Shown piece by piece: positions 25,328 to 36,837 of a stretch of DNA of 64,000 nt; position 1 is the stretch's first letter, and the number at the start of each line of letters is the position of its first letter. The notes beneath the pieces are model-generated. The model saw nothing but the letters and a program-made list of their open reading frames with translations. It did not search any database and was not told the DNA's origin. The position numbers and the translations under genes were made by a program. The stretch covers positions 1,473,214-1,537,213 of the forward strand of contig JAEVLN010000003.1 in NCBI GenBank assembly GCA_018350325.1, written 5' to 3'. The DNA comes from Globodera rostochiensis (Eukaryota > Nematoda > Chromadorea > Rhabditida > Heteroderidae).

Positions 25328-25772
25328 CTAAAGTGTCGTTTACCGGTGTAAAATGTTTTCGGTCGAATCATATACCAATCGACTCCACTCTAAGCCTAAC
25401 GCACGAATCTGCAAAAATTTTGCGCGGAAAGCACTTTGAAGCAAGTTATGAGCCCGGGACTGAAGTGTCTTTTTCAGGCCGGGTCACGCGCGGACTTCTT
25501 CCCGGAGTCTCGCCCCACCTACTGGCCGCCGTAGTCGAGTGTGCGGTCTTTGGCTGCTATTTTCCACCTTACTGTCTAAATTTTCCCTTATTTTTAATCC
25601 GTGGACAACTGAGTCCCCACTGAAAAAGACACTTCAGTCCCGGGCTCATAACTTGCTTCAAAGTGCTTTCCGCGCAAAATTTTTGCAGATTCGTGCGTTA
25701 GGCTTAGAGTGGAGTCGATTGGTATATGATTCGACCGAAAACATTTTACACCGGTAAACGACATTTTTTCCG
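25328..25772. repeat. Large inverted repeat (foldback)
   Basis: Arms of about 150 bp, 25330-25482 and 25620-25770, are reverse complements. Example: aagtgtcgtttaccggtgta on the left, tacaccggtaaacgac on the right. The spacer is about 137 bp. Similarity continues more weakly outwards (gaattcgg on both sides). No coding capacity or clear target duplication was found. Confidence 0.88.
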
Positions 25773-25799
25773 AATTCGGTTCGGGGTCCGACATTAGCA

Positions 25800-26640
25800 A
25801 ATCCGAGCTTCGATTCGTGTTCTAGGCCTACTTTTACCAAAAACATTCATTTAAAATTTTTTTTAAAATTTCCGTTGGGCCGCAATTTTTAATGATTTAC
25901 GATTATCAATCGAACAGCTTTTAAGCTTAAGACTAAGCTTGGGCCCAATTAGGTTTAGGCCTAAGTTTAAGCTAATTTAGGCTTTTCAATTAGAAAGTCA
26001 CCGGCGGGAAAATTTTTGAAGATTTTAACAAGGTTTGTTAGAAATTTGCTCCAAAATTAATGTGAAAATGATCAAGAGAACCAATGTTTTGAGAGGGCTT
26101 TTTGATAAAATGGCCTTATTCTATTGAAAATTTGAAAACACAATGCCAAATAATGATTTCTTTAAAATTACAAATATTTAAACTTCCAGTCAAATCTTCA
26201 TTTTCCAGGGACATTCTTGGAAATAAGGACATTTTCAGTTTTCCAAAATCGATGGTCCATTTCCAAGGACTGTCCTTGGAATCCAAGTACGAATCCGACC
26301 CCTGGTATTACCCAATTCCGTTTAACACATCCCGATTTGCTCAAAAAAAAAATACCGGTTGATTTTCTACTCAAAAACTTTTGTACTTCAGAAAATTTTT
26401 GATGGCTACCCTGTTCTATTAACAGGCTTTATAACTACCACATCTAATGTTTTGCCCGATTTATCCGAATTTGGATCATTTACTTCAACTGCTCGCTGTC
26501 TATCATCATATGTAAGTCTAACGATTCTCCCACCCAACATCGGTATTAAAATTTGTACATACATATTACACTACTTAGCCATTTATCCAAAAAAGGCTAT
26601 TTGAAAATTAAAATGTATCTTTTTATGTATCGGTCCTCAA
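25800..26640. other. AT-rich intergenic region
   Basis: No supported gene. A fragment of the dispersed family with gattttaacaaggtttgtta occurs at about 26010-26060. Confidence 0.4.
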
Positions 26641-26687
26641 TAAAATTCATTTTGCAGAATTGGAAATCCTTCGGAATTGCGGTCCCG

Positions 26688-28372
26688 ATGAAACAAAAAG
26701 TTCAAATGTTTAAAATTTTAAATGTATGTATTATAGGGTGAAAAAAATGCTTAGAACACGAATCCGAGCTCGGATTTTTTGAGTGTCGAACCCCGAACCC
26801 GAATTCGAACAAATAACAAATGAAACTTTTTCTTGGTTTGACTAATTTTTTATACATTTCTACTCCTTTAACAATTTAATTGTTTTGTTTTCTCATTATA
26901 TTTAAGTTTTCTATGGATCGGCTTGCCTGTGCTCTCCGTCTCGTTGCCATTTTACATATTTTTTTTTACTCGCTTTTGGTGGGCGGTGGTCGTTTATTTT
27001 GTCTGGTTTCTCTATGACTTTGACACCCCAAGAAGAGGCTCAAGGAATTGGGTAAAGTCGCGAAGTCCCTTAATTCGAATATTGAATTAGCTTCTATTTA
27101 GGCTTGGTACAAGAATGCGACCATATGGAAACATTTCTCCGATTACTTTCCAATCCGACTCGTCAAGACGGTTGAACTTTCGCCCAACAGAAATTATATA
27201 TTAGGGTACCTAATTGATGACGCGAAATGCATCATAATAATTATTGCCTTTTTCTCAGATGTCATCCCCACGGAGTCTTCAGCGTTGGAGCATTCGTTCA
27301 TCTCTGTACTTCAGCTACAGGATTTGGCCAACTTTTTCCCGGGTTGAAATCGAACATTTTGACATTGAATGGCCAGTTCTGGTTTCCATTTCGTCGGGAA
27401 ATTGGGATAGGGCTGGGTATGTTTAAAGAGGGGAGAAAATTGTGAATTTATTGTTGTTTTTTCGTTTTTTTATTTTTGTTTTTGAGGTGGCGTTGAAAGT
27501 TCTTCTCGGAGTCTCAAATTCTTGCTTAGCAATCCCGGCCGCGGCCGACTGATTGGAATTGTCATCGGCGGGGCTGAAGAGGTGCTGGACGCGCACCCCG
27601 GACAGCACCATCTCAACATTTTGGGACGCCGTGGTTTCTGTCGCTTTGCGCTGAAAACCGGGTAATTGTAAATATTATATGGGGGTATAACAACTTAATA
27701 TGGTCACAATCAAAAACATTAAATTATGTGCGTTCTCATAGATCGCCCGTTGGTCACGAGTTGAAAAAACCTTTTAGAATTAAGAACAAAAAGTTTAACA
27801 TTAACATTTATTCGTGTGCCCGTAATTTTGGGATAATGCATTTATTTTTTAGTACCTCTCTCTTGCCTTCGTATAGTTTTGGTGAGAATGATTTGTTTGA
27901 TCAGTACCCAAATTCGCGAGGATCACGTTTGAGGACCATACAGGCATTGATTTATTTTAAGATTTCTTAAAATCAATGTTAATTTAAGAGTTCAATCAAA
28001 AGGAAATGCGGCTTCTGTATTCCGTTTATCAACGGTTGTTGCGGATTCTGCGATCACTTCGGACTTTTGCCACGCCGTCGCCCGATAACCACCGTTATTG
28101 GTGAATATACAATAAATTAATGAAAATGCTTTTGTTATGAATTAATTGACTTTAATCCGCTAGAATATGCGAAGTTTGGGTTAATGTTTAAATTCATTTA
28201 TTAACAAAAATTTTCTGAAGGTGCTCCGATCGAAGTGAAGCGTATTGGAAAGCCGACGCCCGACCAAGTCGAACTGCTCCATTCGCATTATTGCAATGAG
28301 TTGGACAAACTGTTCGAAGAGCATAAAACAAAATACGGCGTGCCCAACGATGTACATCTGACCTTTCATTGA
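26688..28372 (+). CDS. dgat-2: DGAT2/MOGAT-family acyltransferase
   Basis: Exons 26688-26737 (start tentative), 26907-27051, 27102-27205, 27259-27416, 27487-27661, 27853-27943, 27989-28100 and 28221-28372 are fully phase-consistent; about 328 residues. Acyl-CoA:(di)acylglycerol acyltransferases of this ER family make triacylglycerol. Diagnostic features: hydrophobic N-terminal segment ([20 protein letters not shown]), [13 protein letters not shown], the active-site HPHG ([13 protein letters not shown]), [52 protein letters not shown], and the C-terminal [12 protein letters not shown]. The 45-bp intron after CGTACCATACAG has a GC donor (CAG|GCATTG) and TTTAAG acceptor; without it the frame hits a stop 8 codons on. 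In most homologues the PFxNGRG motif precedes GLLP; here it reads PFINGCCGF. The true start may lie upstream in the same open frame. Confidence 0.9.
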
Positions 28373-28966
28373 CCCAACACCAGCGAAGTTCCAATTATCA
28401 AAAATGAACTTATGCGAGTGTATTGCCGATAAAACCTTCAAATTATTGTTGGTTCTTTATGAACAGAACCCCAAATCGGACAAATAAAGTGCGGGCTCTA
28501 ATTCTGACTAATGATTTTGACCGCTTTATTGAGCGTTTAGGCGTTCTTCTGAATGTTGACATTGTTATAATAATTTTTATCCGTTTTACACAAATATATT
28601 TTTACTTTTTTTTTTTTTGAGCCTCTGGGTTCCCGATCAATCGCCAAAGTGATGGCATTGGCCCTTTGCCCCGAAGCAAGGCGACGTAACAATCCGAAAA
28701 TGCATTTGCATTCTGTCAAAAGGCGCAAGTTGGCCAAAATAATTAGCCAAACCGAAGAAAAGAGCCGAATCGACCCGAAATTTGGGAGAAGAGGGGAACC
28801 GGTTGAGGGGCACGTCTTCTTTCTTCTCAGCCCCTATCCCTTTGCGTTACACCAAAAATAATTTCTGTTGCTTTTTCTTCGTCAAATAATTTGAACCAAA
28901 ATTAAAAAAGTATATAATTGACATTGACAATCAATCAAAAGCATGAACATCCCTTTTTTATTCATC
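28373..28966. other. Intergenic region
   Basis: Convergent with the Gly-rich gene. Open stretches at 28.43-28.62 and 28.64-28.86 kb on the plus strand (the latter after a T-run/GAG acceptor-like site, with KRRKLAKIISQTEEKSR) have some protein-like character but no consistent exon model. Confidence 0.35.
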
Positions 28967-29444
28967 TTAACCCGCCGCTGTCCCCGTCGTGGAACTTCCT
29001 CCGGCCACGGCAATGGCCACCGCCACCGACCCGGTCTGGGCGTTCTGCTGCGGTTGTTTGCTTCTCCGCTTTTCCTCCGACGACCCGCTCCGATCTGAAA
29101 GAGTGTCTGATCAGTTTGGTACAATTACAAACGGTGTTTGATCTGCGAGGTTATGTCAATAGGTAATGAACGCTCTGTTTGAACTCACTTCGGCCTCTCC
29201 CGCCGCCATGACCCCCTCTCTCGGAACTTTCGCTTTCTCGGCGTCTTCCGTGGTGCCATCTTCTCCCCCCTCCCCCTCCTCCCCATCCCCCTCCCCCTCC
29301 CCATGGCCTCGGGGGAGGTCCCCACTGGCGGTATGGCGATGGTCCGGCCCAGGGTGGGGGATAGGGGTGGGCGTCGGCAGACTGAAGCAGGAGCAGAATG
29401 AAAAGATTTGTCAGCAGGACGATTAGGATGGAAATGTTTTTCAT
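28967..29444 (-). CDS. Small secreted Gly/Arg-rich protein
   Basis: Two exons, 29444-29189 and 29094-28967, 127 residues. The N-terminus MKNISILIVLLTNLFILLLL followed by QSADA is a strong signal peptide with an Ala-x-Ala-type cleavage site. The mature part begins HPYPPPWAGPSPYRQWGPPP, passes through W/G-rich GGGGGWGGGGGG, then an Arg/Glu/Ser stretch, and after the splice (GAA|GTGAGT; CTTTCAG) ends in SVAVAIAVAGGSSTTGTAAG. No family recognised. Gly-rich secreted proteins in nematodes can be cuticle components, antimicrobial caenacin-like peptides, or effectors. Sequence alone does not choose. Confidence 0.75.
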
Positions 29445-31023
29445 TTTATTCCGTTCAAATTCAAAATGTCACTAAAATGAGAGTGACGGAAGATTTGGGA
29501 AAGGACGAGTTTTTAAAGCAGAATGGATGGGACAAACGTCTCGTCACGCCAATTTGTGACTGCCCTTCTTCGCCTAATTCATTCCCCCCCCCCCCCCCCC
29601 CCGAAGAATGAATGAATGTACTGAAAAGATGAGAATGATCGAATGAGTCAATTCAATTGAAGAGAAAGTGATCAGATTGAAAGAGACGACCAAACCCCCC
29701 CCCCCCCCATTTTTATTGAAATTGGCCAACGGAAGAGCGATTGTTTGTTGGCAAAGAAAGGGAATACGGAAATTATAAAAAAGAAAATATATTTATTTTA
29801 AGCGATCATTTGCTCCCAAAATGAGGGCATTTGCAAGAAAGTGAAGTTTATGCCCTCGTATAAAATTAATTTGAAAAAATGAGATGATCAGAGTTTGCGA
29901 TGATTGAGCTCGATGCTTATCGAACCACCGACGTCTGGTGTCAAAAGTTTGATACCTTCCCTTCCTCTGAGCTAAACCGATTTAGTTGAACTTTATACTA
30001 AATGAAAGCTCTCGAGGAGTTGGTTCCGTTTGTAAGGTAAAGAAAGCTTTACGATTGGACAAAGTCCGAAAGTTATAACCAAAAAAGTGAAAAACTCGAC
30101 TTACCCAGTTAAAAAGTTTCAATCCTTTTATGACGACATATCGAAATTCCCCTCCCCCCCGTCCCCTCAAATCCCCCCAATTGCGCGTCTTGTCTTTGCG
30201 ATGCTTCCCCCGCTGCTGAAGGTCACTTTTTCTTCTCCGCCCCTCACCATTTTCTGGTCAAAAGAACTGTCCAAACCGTCGCCAGCCATTCCCATCATTT
30301 CTCACAAAAAAAGGGGGGGGGGAGGCGGGGGCTTTGCTTTGTATTCAATCCCCCCCCCCAATTTCCCCCTCCCCCCGCCTTAAACAAATTGCGGCTCTCT
30401 CCCATTGCCCCAACCCTCTCATTCAATCTTTCATTTGAAAAGAAAAGGCCCAAACAAATGGATATTTTTGTTTAGAAAAACAGTAAGATTTTCGCATTGC
30501 CAAAGTGTACCAAACCAAACAATGTTCAGAGGCATTCCGTTGTTCCCTCTGTTCGTCCACAATAGCCCAAAAGTTGCTGTCGATTGATTATGATTAGGGT
30601 AGATGGCGGGCGGATGGACGCTGACCCCTCGGGGGCCCCACTGGACGCTAATGCCCCCTCTGCTCACCTTTCGCTTTCGCCTTGTCAACGCTCGTCCCCG
30701 TTCTCGACCTCATTATTCTCCTCTCGCTTCTGTTTGCCCCCCCCCCCCTCCCCTCCCCTCCCCCTCCCCTCCCCCTCCGTTTCTCTCCAACATTCACAAC
30801 GATGGCCGGCCGGCCTTTGCCCCCGAGGGGACGGCGGATGAGTGGACGGGCGACGGACGGATTCTTCCGCTCCCTTCGATCGACCGATTCGTTCACTGAC
30901 TGAGGGCCATTTATTTCCCCTCACTCAGCCATTTCTTCTTCACATTGCCCGCTTTATTCCCTTTATTTCCCCCTTTTTTCGTCGCCGAACAGAAGAAAAT
31001 GCGACGCCCAATTCAGCACCAAA
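29445..31023. other. Intergenic region rich in C/G tracts
   Basis: Head-to-head interval between the Gly-rich gene and the gene at 31 kb. C runs at about 29584, 29696, 30348 and 30737, G run at 30311, and a CCCCTCCCCTCC tract at 30750. No supported gene. Confidence 0.5.
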
Positions 31024-34000
31024 ATGCCCTCCAGCAAAATCATTGCGCCTCCTCCCCGCCGGGGAGCAGTTCAAGCACCGTCCCAATCGCTGAATTGGTC
31101 GCCGACGCATCCAAAGCATCCGTGGACAGATGCGTGTACTTTAACCCGCCTTCTGCTGGACGAGAAAGTGGAGGAGTGGACAAAGACAAAATTGGAGGAG
31201 CATCAGAAGAACATCGGCAGCAAAAGGGTAACGAACGCTCTTTCATCTTTTCCGACCTTCGCCGACAGTTTTAGGCCTCCGGCGCTTCTTCGGTGATTCG
31301 CCTCAATTAGCGCGTCATTTCCCCCCTCAGCAGCCTTTCCCGTTGCCGCAGTTTAACCCCCCCGGCGGCGGCGTTAATGTGCAAAACTCGCCGTCTCTTT
31401 CGACCCTTCGCGCCGGAAGACCGATGCTTTTGAGAAAGAAAACTTTTGGTGGCGTTTCCCATTCGTCACGGACAATTTCAATGGATTTTGATTCGGAAAC
31501 ATCGGGGACGACGGATGATGCCGACAGAATGGACTTTGTGGTGAGAATTCGTCAGTTTTTCTGAGTATTTTTCGAATAAAGGCATAAACGCCGCCATTTA
31601 ATTAGAGAACAATTCGAGAGTTTGCGCACAAATTGCGCACTTTTGTAATATGGTAAAAACATTTTTTTGGGCTTATTGGCACCTCTAAAAATGCCATTTC
31701 TTTGGTCGGACAGCCCTAGCGCTTTCTCCCTTTGCCCAATGGAATGAATGACCTCTAAACGCCCAAGGGGCTGGGGGTGGGGGTGGGGGAAGTGACCCTT
31801 TGACCATTGGAATGAATGACCTTTAAACGCCCAAGGGGCTGGTGGGGTGGGTGGGTGGGTGGGTGGGTGGGGGGTGGAAGTGACCCTTTGACTAGGGTTG
31901 TTGGTTCCTGGGAATTCTTCGGTCCGACCGAACCGAACCGAAAAACCAAACCAAAACAGACTTTTGCAGATGATCCACCAGCTCATTTTCTACAGCTCGT
32001 TCACTATTTGTTCAATGTCTGTTCTGTTGTTTTGTAACGTCAATTTCCCCCCCCCCCCTCCGGCGCCCCCCCCGCCCCACATCCACCCATTTATCCCATA
32101 TATCCCAAATCCCCCCCCCCGCACAGTTCGCCCCTTTTCCGTCCGGCGAAAGATGGACGACAGAATGACTGACCTTGATTGGCTTTTTGCGTGGAAGAAA
32201 ATTAAGCAAAGAGAACGAACCAAAGGGAGGGGGGACCTCTCATCAACACAAACCCACACAACTCGCCTCTCTTTCAGTTGGTGTCCTTCTGCTTTTTACG
32301 AAAATAATGCTTTATTCACCAGATACATATACCCGCGGGGGATATTGCCGGATTTCCAATTACCCCCCCCCCCCCCCCCGAATACTTTCATCTTTCCCTT
32401 TCTCGCTTCATCCCGTTCCGATGTGATCTGCTGGATGAATGCGTCGCGTCGTCTCTGCTGTCCATTTGAATCATCCGGATGAATATATTCCATTCCGTCC
32501 CGTCATTCTCAATTGTTTTCTTTTCCTGTGGGCGCATTTTCTCCGCTTAAACACCGCCGCTGCGCCCCCCTCGCATATTAAAGCGAATTTCATTCCTTTT
32601 AAGTGACCGCACTCTCCGACCACTCAGTTTCCTTTCATCTCATCCACTCCGATCACTCAGTTTCCTTTCATCCCATCCACTCCGATCACTCAGTTTCCTC
32701 TCACCTCATCCACTCCGATCACTCAGTTTCCTCTCATCTCATCCACTCCGATCACTCAGTTTCCTCTCACCTCATCCACTCCGATCACTCAGTTTCCTCT
32801 CATCTCATCCACTCCGATCACTCAGTTTCCTCTCATCTCATCCACTCCGATCACTCAGTTTCCTCTCATCTCATCCACTCCGATCACTCAGTTTCCTCTC
32901 ATCTCATCCACTCCGATCACTCAGTTTCCTCTCATCTCATCCACTCCGATCACTCAGTTTCCTCTCACCTCATCCACTCCGATCACTCAGTTTCCTCTCA
33001 TCTCATCCACTCCGATCACTCAGTTTCCTCTCACCTCATCCACTCCGATCACTCAGTTTCCTCTCATCTCATCCACTCCGACCACTCAGTTTCCTTTCAT
33101 CTCATCCACTCCGATCACTCAGTTTCCTTTCATCTCATCCACTCCGATCACTCAGTTTCCTCTCACCTCATCCACTCCGATCACTCAGTTTCCTCTCATC
33201 TCATCCACTCCGATCACTCAGTTTCCTCTCACCTCATCCACTCCGATCACTCAGTTTCCTCTCATCTCATCCACTCCGATCACTCAGTTTCCTCTCACCT
33301 CATCCACTCCGATCACTCAGTTTCCTCTCATCTCATCCACTCCGATCACTCAGTTTCCTCTCATCTCATCCACTCCGATCACTCAGTTTCCTCTCATCTC
33401 ATCCACTCCGATCACTCAGTTTCCTCTCATCTCATCCACTCCGATCACTCAGTTTCCTCTCATCTCATCCACTCCGATCACTCAGTTTCCTCTCACCTCA
33501 TCCACTCCGATCACTCAGTTTCCTCTCATCTCATCCACTCCGATCACTCAGTTTCCTCTCATCTCATCCACTCCGATCACTCAGTTTCCTCTCATCTCAT
33601 CCACTCCGATCACTCAGTTTCCTCTCATCTCATCCACTCCGATCACTCAGTTTCCTCTCATCTCATCCACTCCGATCACTCAGTTTCCTCTCATCTCATC
33701 CACTCCGATCACTCAGTTTCCTCTCATCTCATCCACAGATCGCATCAAAATTCTGCCATCTTCTGCCCACTTCTATTCCCTCCAATCATCCGATCGAATT
33801 CCGGATGATCGGCCCCCCATTCTCAAATGTTGTACACTCTTCGCGACAACAGCAAAATGGCAACCATTTTCTGGGAGAGGAAGAAAGCTGCCCCGAGGGG
33901 ACGATGCCGACTGGGAAAAGCCAAATGAACGGGGAGGGAGGGGAAACCAATGGAACGACGGAAAAAGGGCAGGTCCGAGTAGCGGGGGGAAGCAACGGAA

Positions 34001-36380
34001 ACAGCAGCATTTCGCGCGAGCCTTCGCTCACTTTCCCCACGGTACCTGACAAAAGCCTTTCTTTGAAATCTCTTTGAACTCTTCCGACCCTTTCTTTAGG
34101 CCAATTAAATTCCTTTGGCCCTTTAAATTTACATTTTCAGCATCAAAAGTGCAACGGAAAGGCCGACCATATGACCATAAACAACGCCCATCGGCCGGAG
34201 CAAAAGCACCAAAACCATCCGCCGATGGAATCGCCAAATATTGCCGCGCGACAACAGCTTCACCCGTGCCAGCAGACCCAATTCAACGGTGCCCAATTCG
34301 ACACGCAATCACTGCGAAGTCGGAGGTGTGGGGGAGGCGGGGGGCTTTTGAGGGGGGGGGCTTTTGAGGGGGGGGGGGCTTTTGAGGGGGGGGGCTTTTG
34401 AGGGGGGGGGCTTTTGAGGGGGGGGGGGGGAGGTGTGAGGGGGCTTTTGGGGGGAGGGGGGGGCTTTTGAGGGGGGAAGAGAGGGGGGGCTTTTGAGGGG
34501 GAGGGGAGGGGGGGGGCTTTTGAGGGGGAGGGGAGGGGGGGGGCTTTTGAGGAGGGAGAGGGGGGGGCTTTTGAGGGGGGGGGGAGGGAGGGGGCTTTTG
34601 AGGGGGGGGGGGTGTGAGGGGGCTTTTGGGGGGAGGGGGGGGGCTTTTGAGGGGGGAAGAGAGGGGGGGCTTTTGAGGGGGAGGGGAGGGGGGGGGCTTT
34701 TGAGGGGGGAGAGGGGGGGGGCTTTTGAGGGGGGGGGGGAGGGAGGGGGCTTTTGAGGGGGGGGGGGGGGGAGGTGTGAGGGGGCTTTTGGGGGGAGGGG
34801 GGGCTTTTGAGGGGGGAAGAGAGGGGGGGCTTTTGAGGGGGAGGGGAGGGGGGGGGGCTTTTGAGGGGGGAAGAGAGGGGGGCTTTTGAGGGGGAGGGGA
34901 GGGGGGGGGGCTTTTGAGGGGGAGGGGAGGGGGGGGGGCTTTTGAGGGGGAGGGGAGGGGGGGGGCTTTTGAGGGGGAGGGGAGGGGGGGGGGCTTTTGA
35001 GGGGGAGGGGAGGGGGGGGGGGCTTTTGAGGGGGGAAGAGAGGGGGGGCTTTTGAGGGGGAGGGGAGGGGGGGGGCTTTTGAGGGGGGAGAGGGGGGGGG
35101 GCTTTTGAGGGGGGGGGGGCTTTTTTTGGGGGGGGGGCGGGCTTTTGGGATTGATTGTAAAGCAAAGACAGGACATTTAATTGATGGGTCAATCGTTGCT
35201 TCGGAACTCCTCTAACATTCGTCCTTCATTTCTCCCCAATCCAATTCATCTTCTTCCCCCAAATTCATAGAACTCGGAGAACGGAAGGAACGGCAAAGAG
35301 ATAGTGCAATTGCATTTAAGATTTTAGCCCATTTCTTGAAATTCGATTTATTTGAGCGATTTGTCTTTCGTTTCAAATATTTTGTTGCCCCCCAAATGGA
35401 AGTGAAATTGGGTGGGTCAGCGTCAAAAAAAGTCGGAAAGAATCGACGAATCGGCTCTTTTTGCGTTGGGAAAATCAAAAGTGCCCGAGGCCAAACCATT
35501 TGCCCTAAACACTAATTGATCGAAGTGTCGGTGGGCTTTGATTTAACGTCAAATCAAAGAAAGGCATCAATTTTGACGCTAATTAGAATAGGTGGTTCTG
35601 TCCACGCTCCAAACTTTCCCTTCTGTCCAGTCATTCCATCAGCCACCCCAACAACACTCTCCCACCGAATGCGTCCCATCAGCAACACCACCAACACAGG
35701 CAACATTCGTCGTCGGGGGGCTTCCGGTACGGAAGTTGTACCAATCTGAGCGCTTTGAATGGTTCTGGCGGAGGCGCTGGTCCGTTGGTATTGTACGACG
35801 GGGGCGTTGGCATTGACGCGGAGTGCCCACCGACGGCACCGCAAAGACATTCAATGGCACTGATCGAAGCCCAGGTGGGCTTTGACAATAAACACAACGG
35901 GGGGAGGCATCAGCTAGCGAATTGGGGACCGGGTTTGGCTAAGGCGATGATATGGCAAGGACATCCCAGCGACAGACAATGACCCCCCCCCACTAATTTA
36001 TTAGATGCCGTCGCCCTATTGGTACCACCAACCCCAGCCGATGCTGCACCCTCCGCCTCCCCCTTTCTATTACACCGCCGCCACTTTGCCCCATCCGCCG
36101 CCGATGGATTTGGCCACTTTTCGACGTGCCCTCAAGGCGCGTGCCGGTTCCTTTGATCCAATCAATTAATTTGGACGAGGGGCAACAAAAATGTCCAATC
36201 ATTTTGCAGGAATCGGAAAGGATGGAAAAGGAAAGGAAAGTGTTGGTGGGCGAGCGGGGATTATGCGCCGCTTGTTGGGAGTTCTGTTGCGGCGGCTCAG
36301 CCCTCATCCTCTGGCTGGTGATCACTCTGATCGCCCTCGGATTCCTCGGCTTCCTTCTCCTCGCCATTTACTTCCTATGA
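31024..36380 (+). CDS. Tail-anchored low-complexity protein, unknown function
   Basis: Eight exons whose phases all agree: 31024-31227, 31331-31540, 33739-34041, 34141-34325, 35631-35874, 36005-36136 and 36210-36380 give 482 residues (the second intron is 2.2 kb and holds a satellite). Order: a basic N-terminus (SKIIAPPPRRG), a helical segment LLLDEKVEEWTKTKLEEHQK, Ser/Thr-rich RKKTFGGVSHSSRTISMDF, Q/N/G-rich linkers, H/Q-rich PNASHQQHHQHRQHSSSGGF, a P/Y-rich part (SPYWYHQPQPMLHPPPPPFY), then ESERMEKERKVLVGERG, a Cys cluster (LCAACWEFCCGG) and one C-terminal membrane helix (LILWLVITLIALGFLGFLLL) ending AIYFL. A Cys cluster next to a terminal helix suggests a palmitoylated tail anchor. The last intron (36137-36209) needs a GC donor, CTCAAG|GCGCGT. 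Correction to exon count: seven listed exons are those I can place. I recognise no family. Confidence 0.7.
32603..33735. repeat. 33-bp satellite inside an intron
   Basis: About 34 copies of a 33-bp unit (tccgatcactcagtttcctc + tcatctcatccac), nearly identical, differing mainly at one C/T position (tcacctcat versus tcatctcat) and an early tttcat variant. The plus strand reads as SDHSVSSHLIH repeats with no stop because 33 is a multiple of three. The final unit is cut at atccacag, which serves as the 3' splice site of the next exon (33739). Confidence 0.97.
34326..35145. repeat. G-rich satellite inside an intron
   Basis: Copies of a variable unit: ggcttttgagg followed by 8-14 G with embedded A. 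The array begins directly at the donor AG|GTGTGGGG of exon 34141-34325. Proline-rich open frames on the minus strand are by-products. Many G4-capable runs occur on the transcribed (non-template) strand. Confidence 0.95.
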
Positions 36381-36837
36381 TCAAATCAACTCGAAGATGG
36401 CCATAAAACGCATAATGGCATAATTACACAACTTTCCTAATCCTTTCGCCCCTTTGACATAAACATTTACTTTTGAATCCCCTCCTCCTCCCCTCTGTTG
36501 CAAGGCACGCAAAAATTTATTTGGTAATTATTTAATGGAACGCAACCACAAAAGTTTCAAATGATCGAATGAAAGAAACAAAAGGGAAAAAGAAAGAATA
36601 GAAATTGTTAGCTTACAAAGCATGGGGCATAGGGAGGGAGGACTGAAAGGCTAAAGCCCTTTGCTAAATCCGGAACGTCCGGCTACGCCCCTGGGGGTTC
36701 AAAAAATGCACCAACGAAATTGATAAAAATTGAAAATTCACAATATTTTTAGGAGCTTAAATCTAAAATTGAATTTCCAATTTTTCCTGCGCATTTTGCG
36801 AAATACTGATTGATAGTTTCCAATTGCCAGTGCAGTA
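36381..36837. other. Convergent intergenic region
   Basis: Between the 3' ends of the tail-anchored gene and the acidic-protein gene. No gene seen. Confidence 0.5.

Noticed and set aside
28423..28861. Two plus-strand frames after DGAT2 as a downstream gene
   Set aside because: They cannot be joined in phase and contain a long T run between them; kept only as a note on the intergenic interval.
32603..33735. CRISPR-like array
   Set aside because: Repeats are contiguous without unique spacers, and the context is eukaryotic.
32603..33808. 401-codon SDHSVSSHLIH repeat protein
   Set aside because: Exactly the 33-bp array; it lies in an intron of a gene whose exon phases are consistent on both sides.
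34260..35192. 310- and 297-codon Pro/Lys-rich proteins on the minus strand
   Set aside because: Frames of the G-rich intronic array opposite a supported plus-strand gene.
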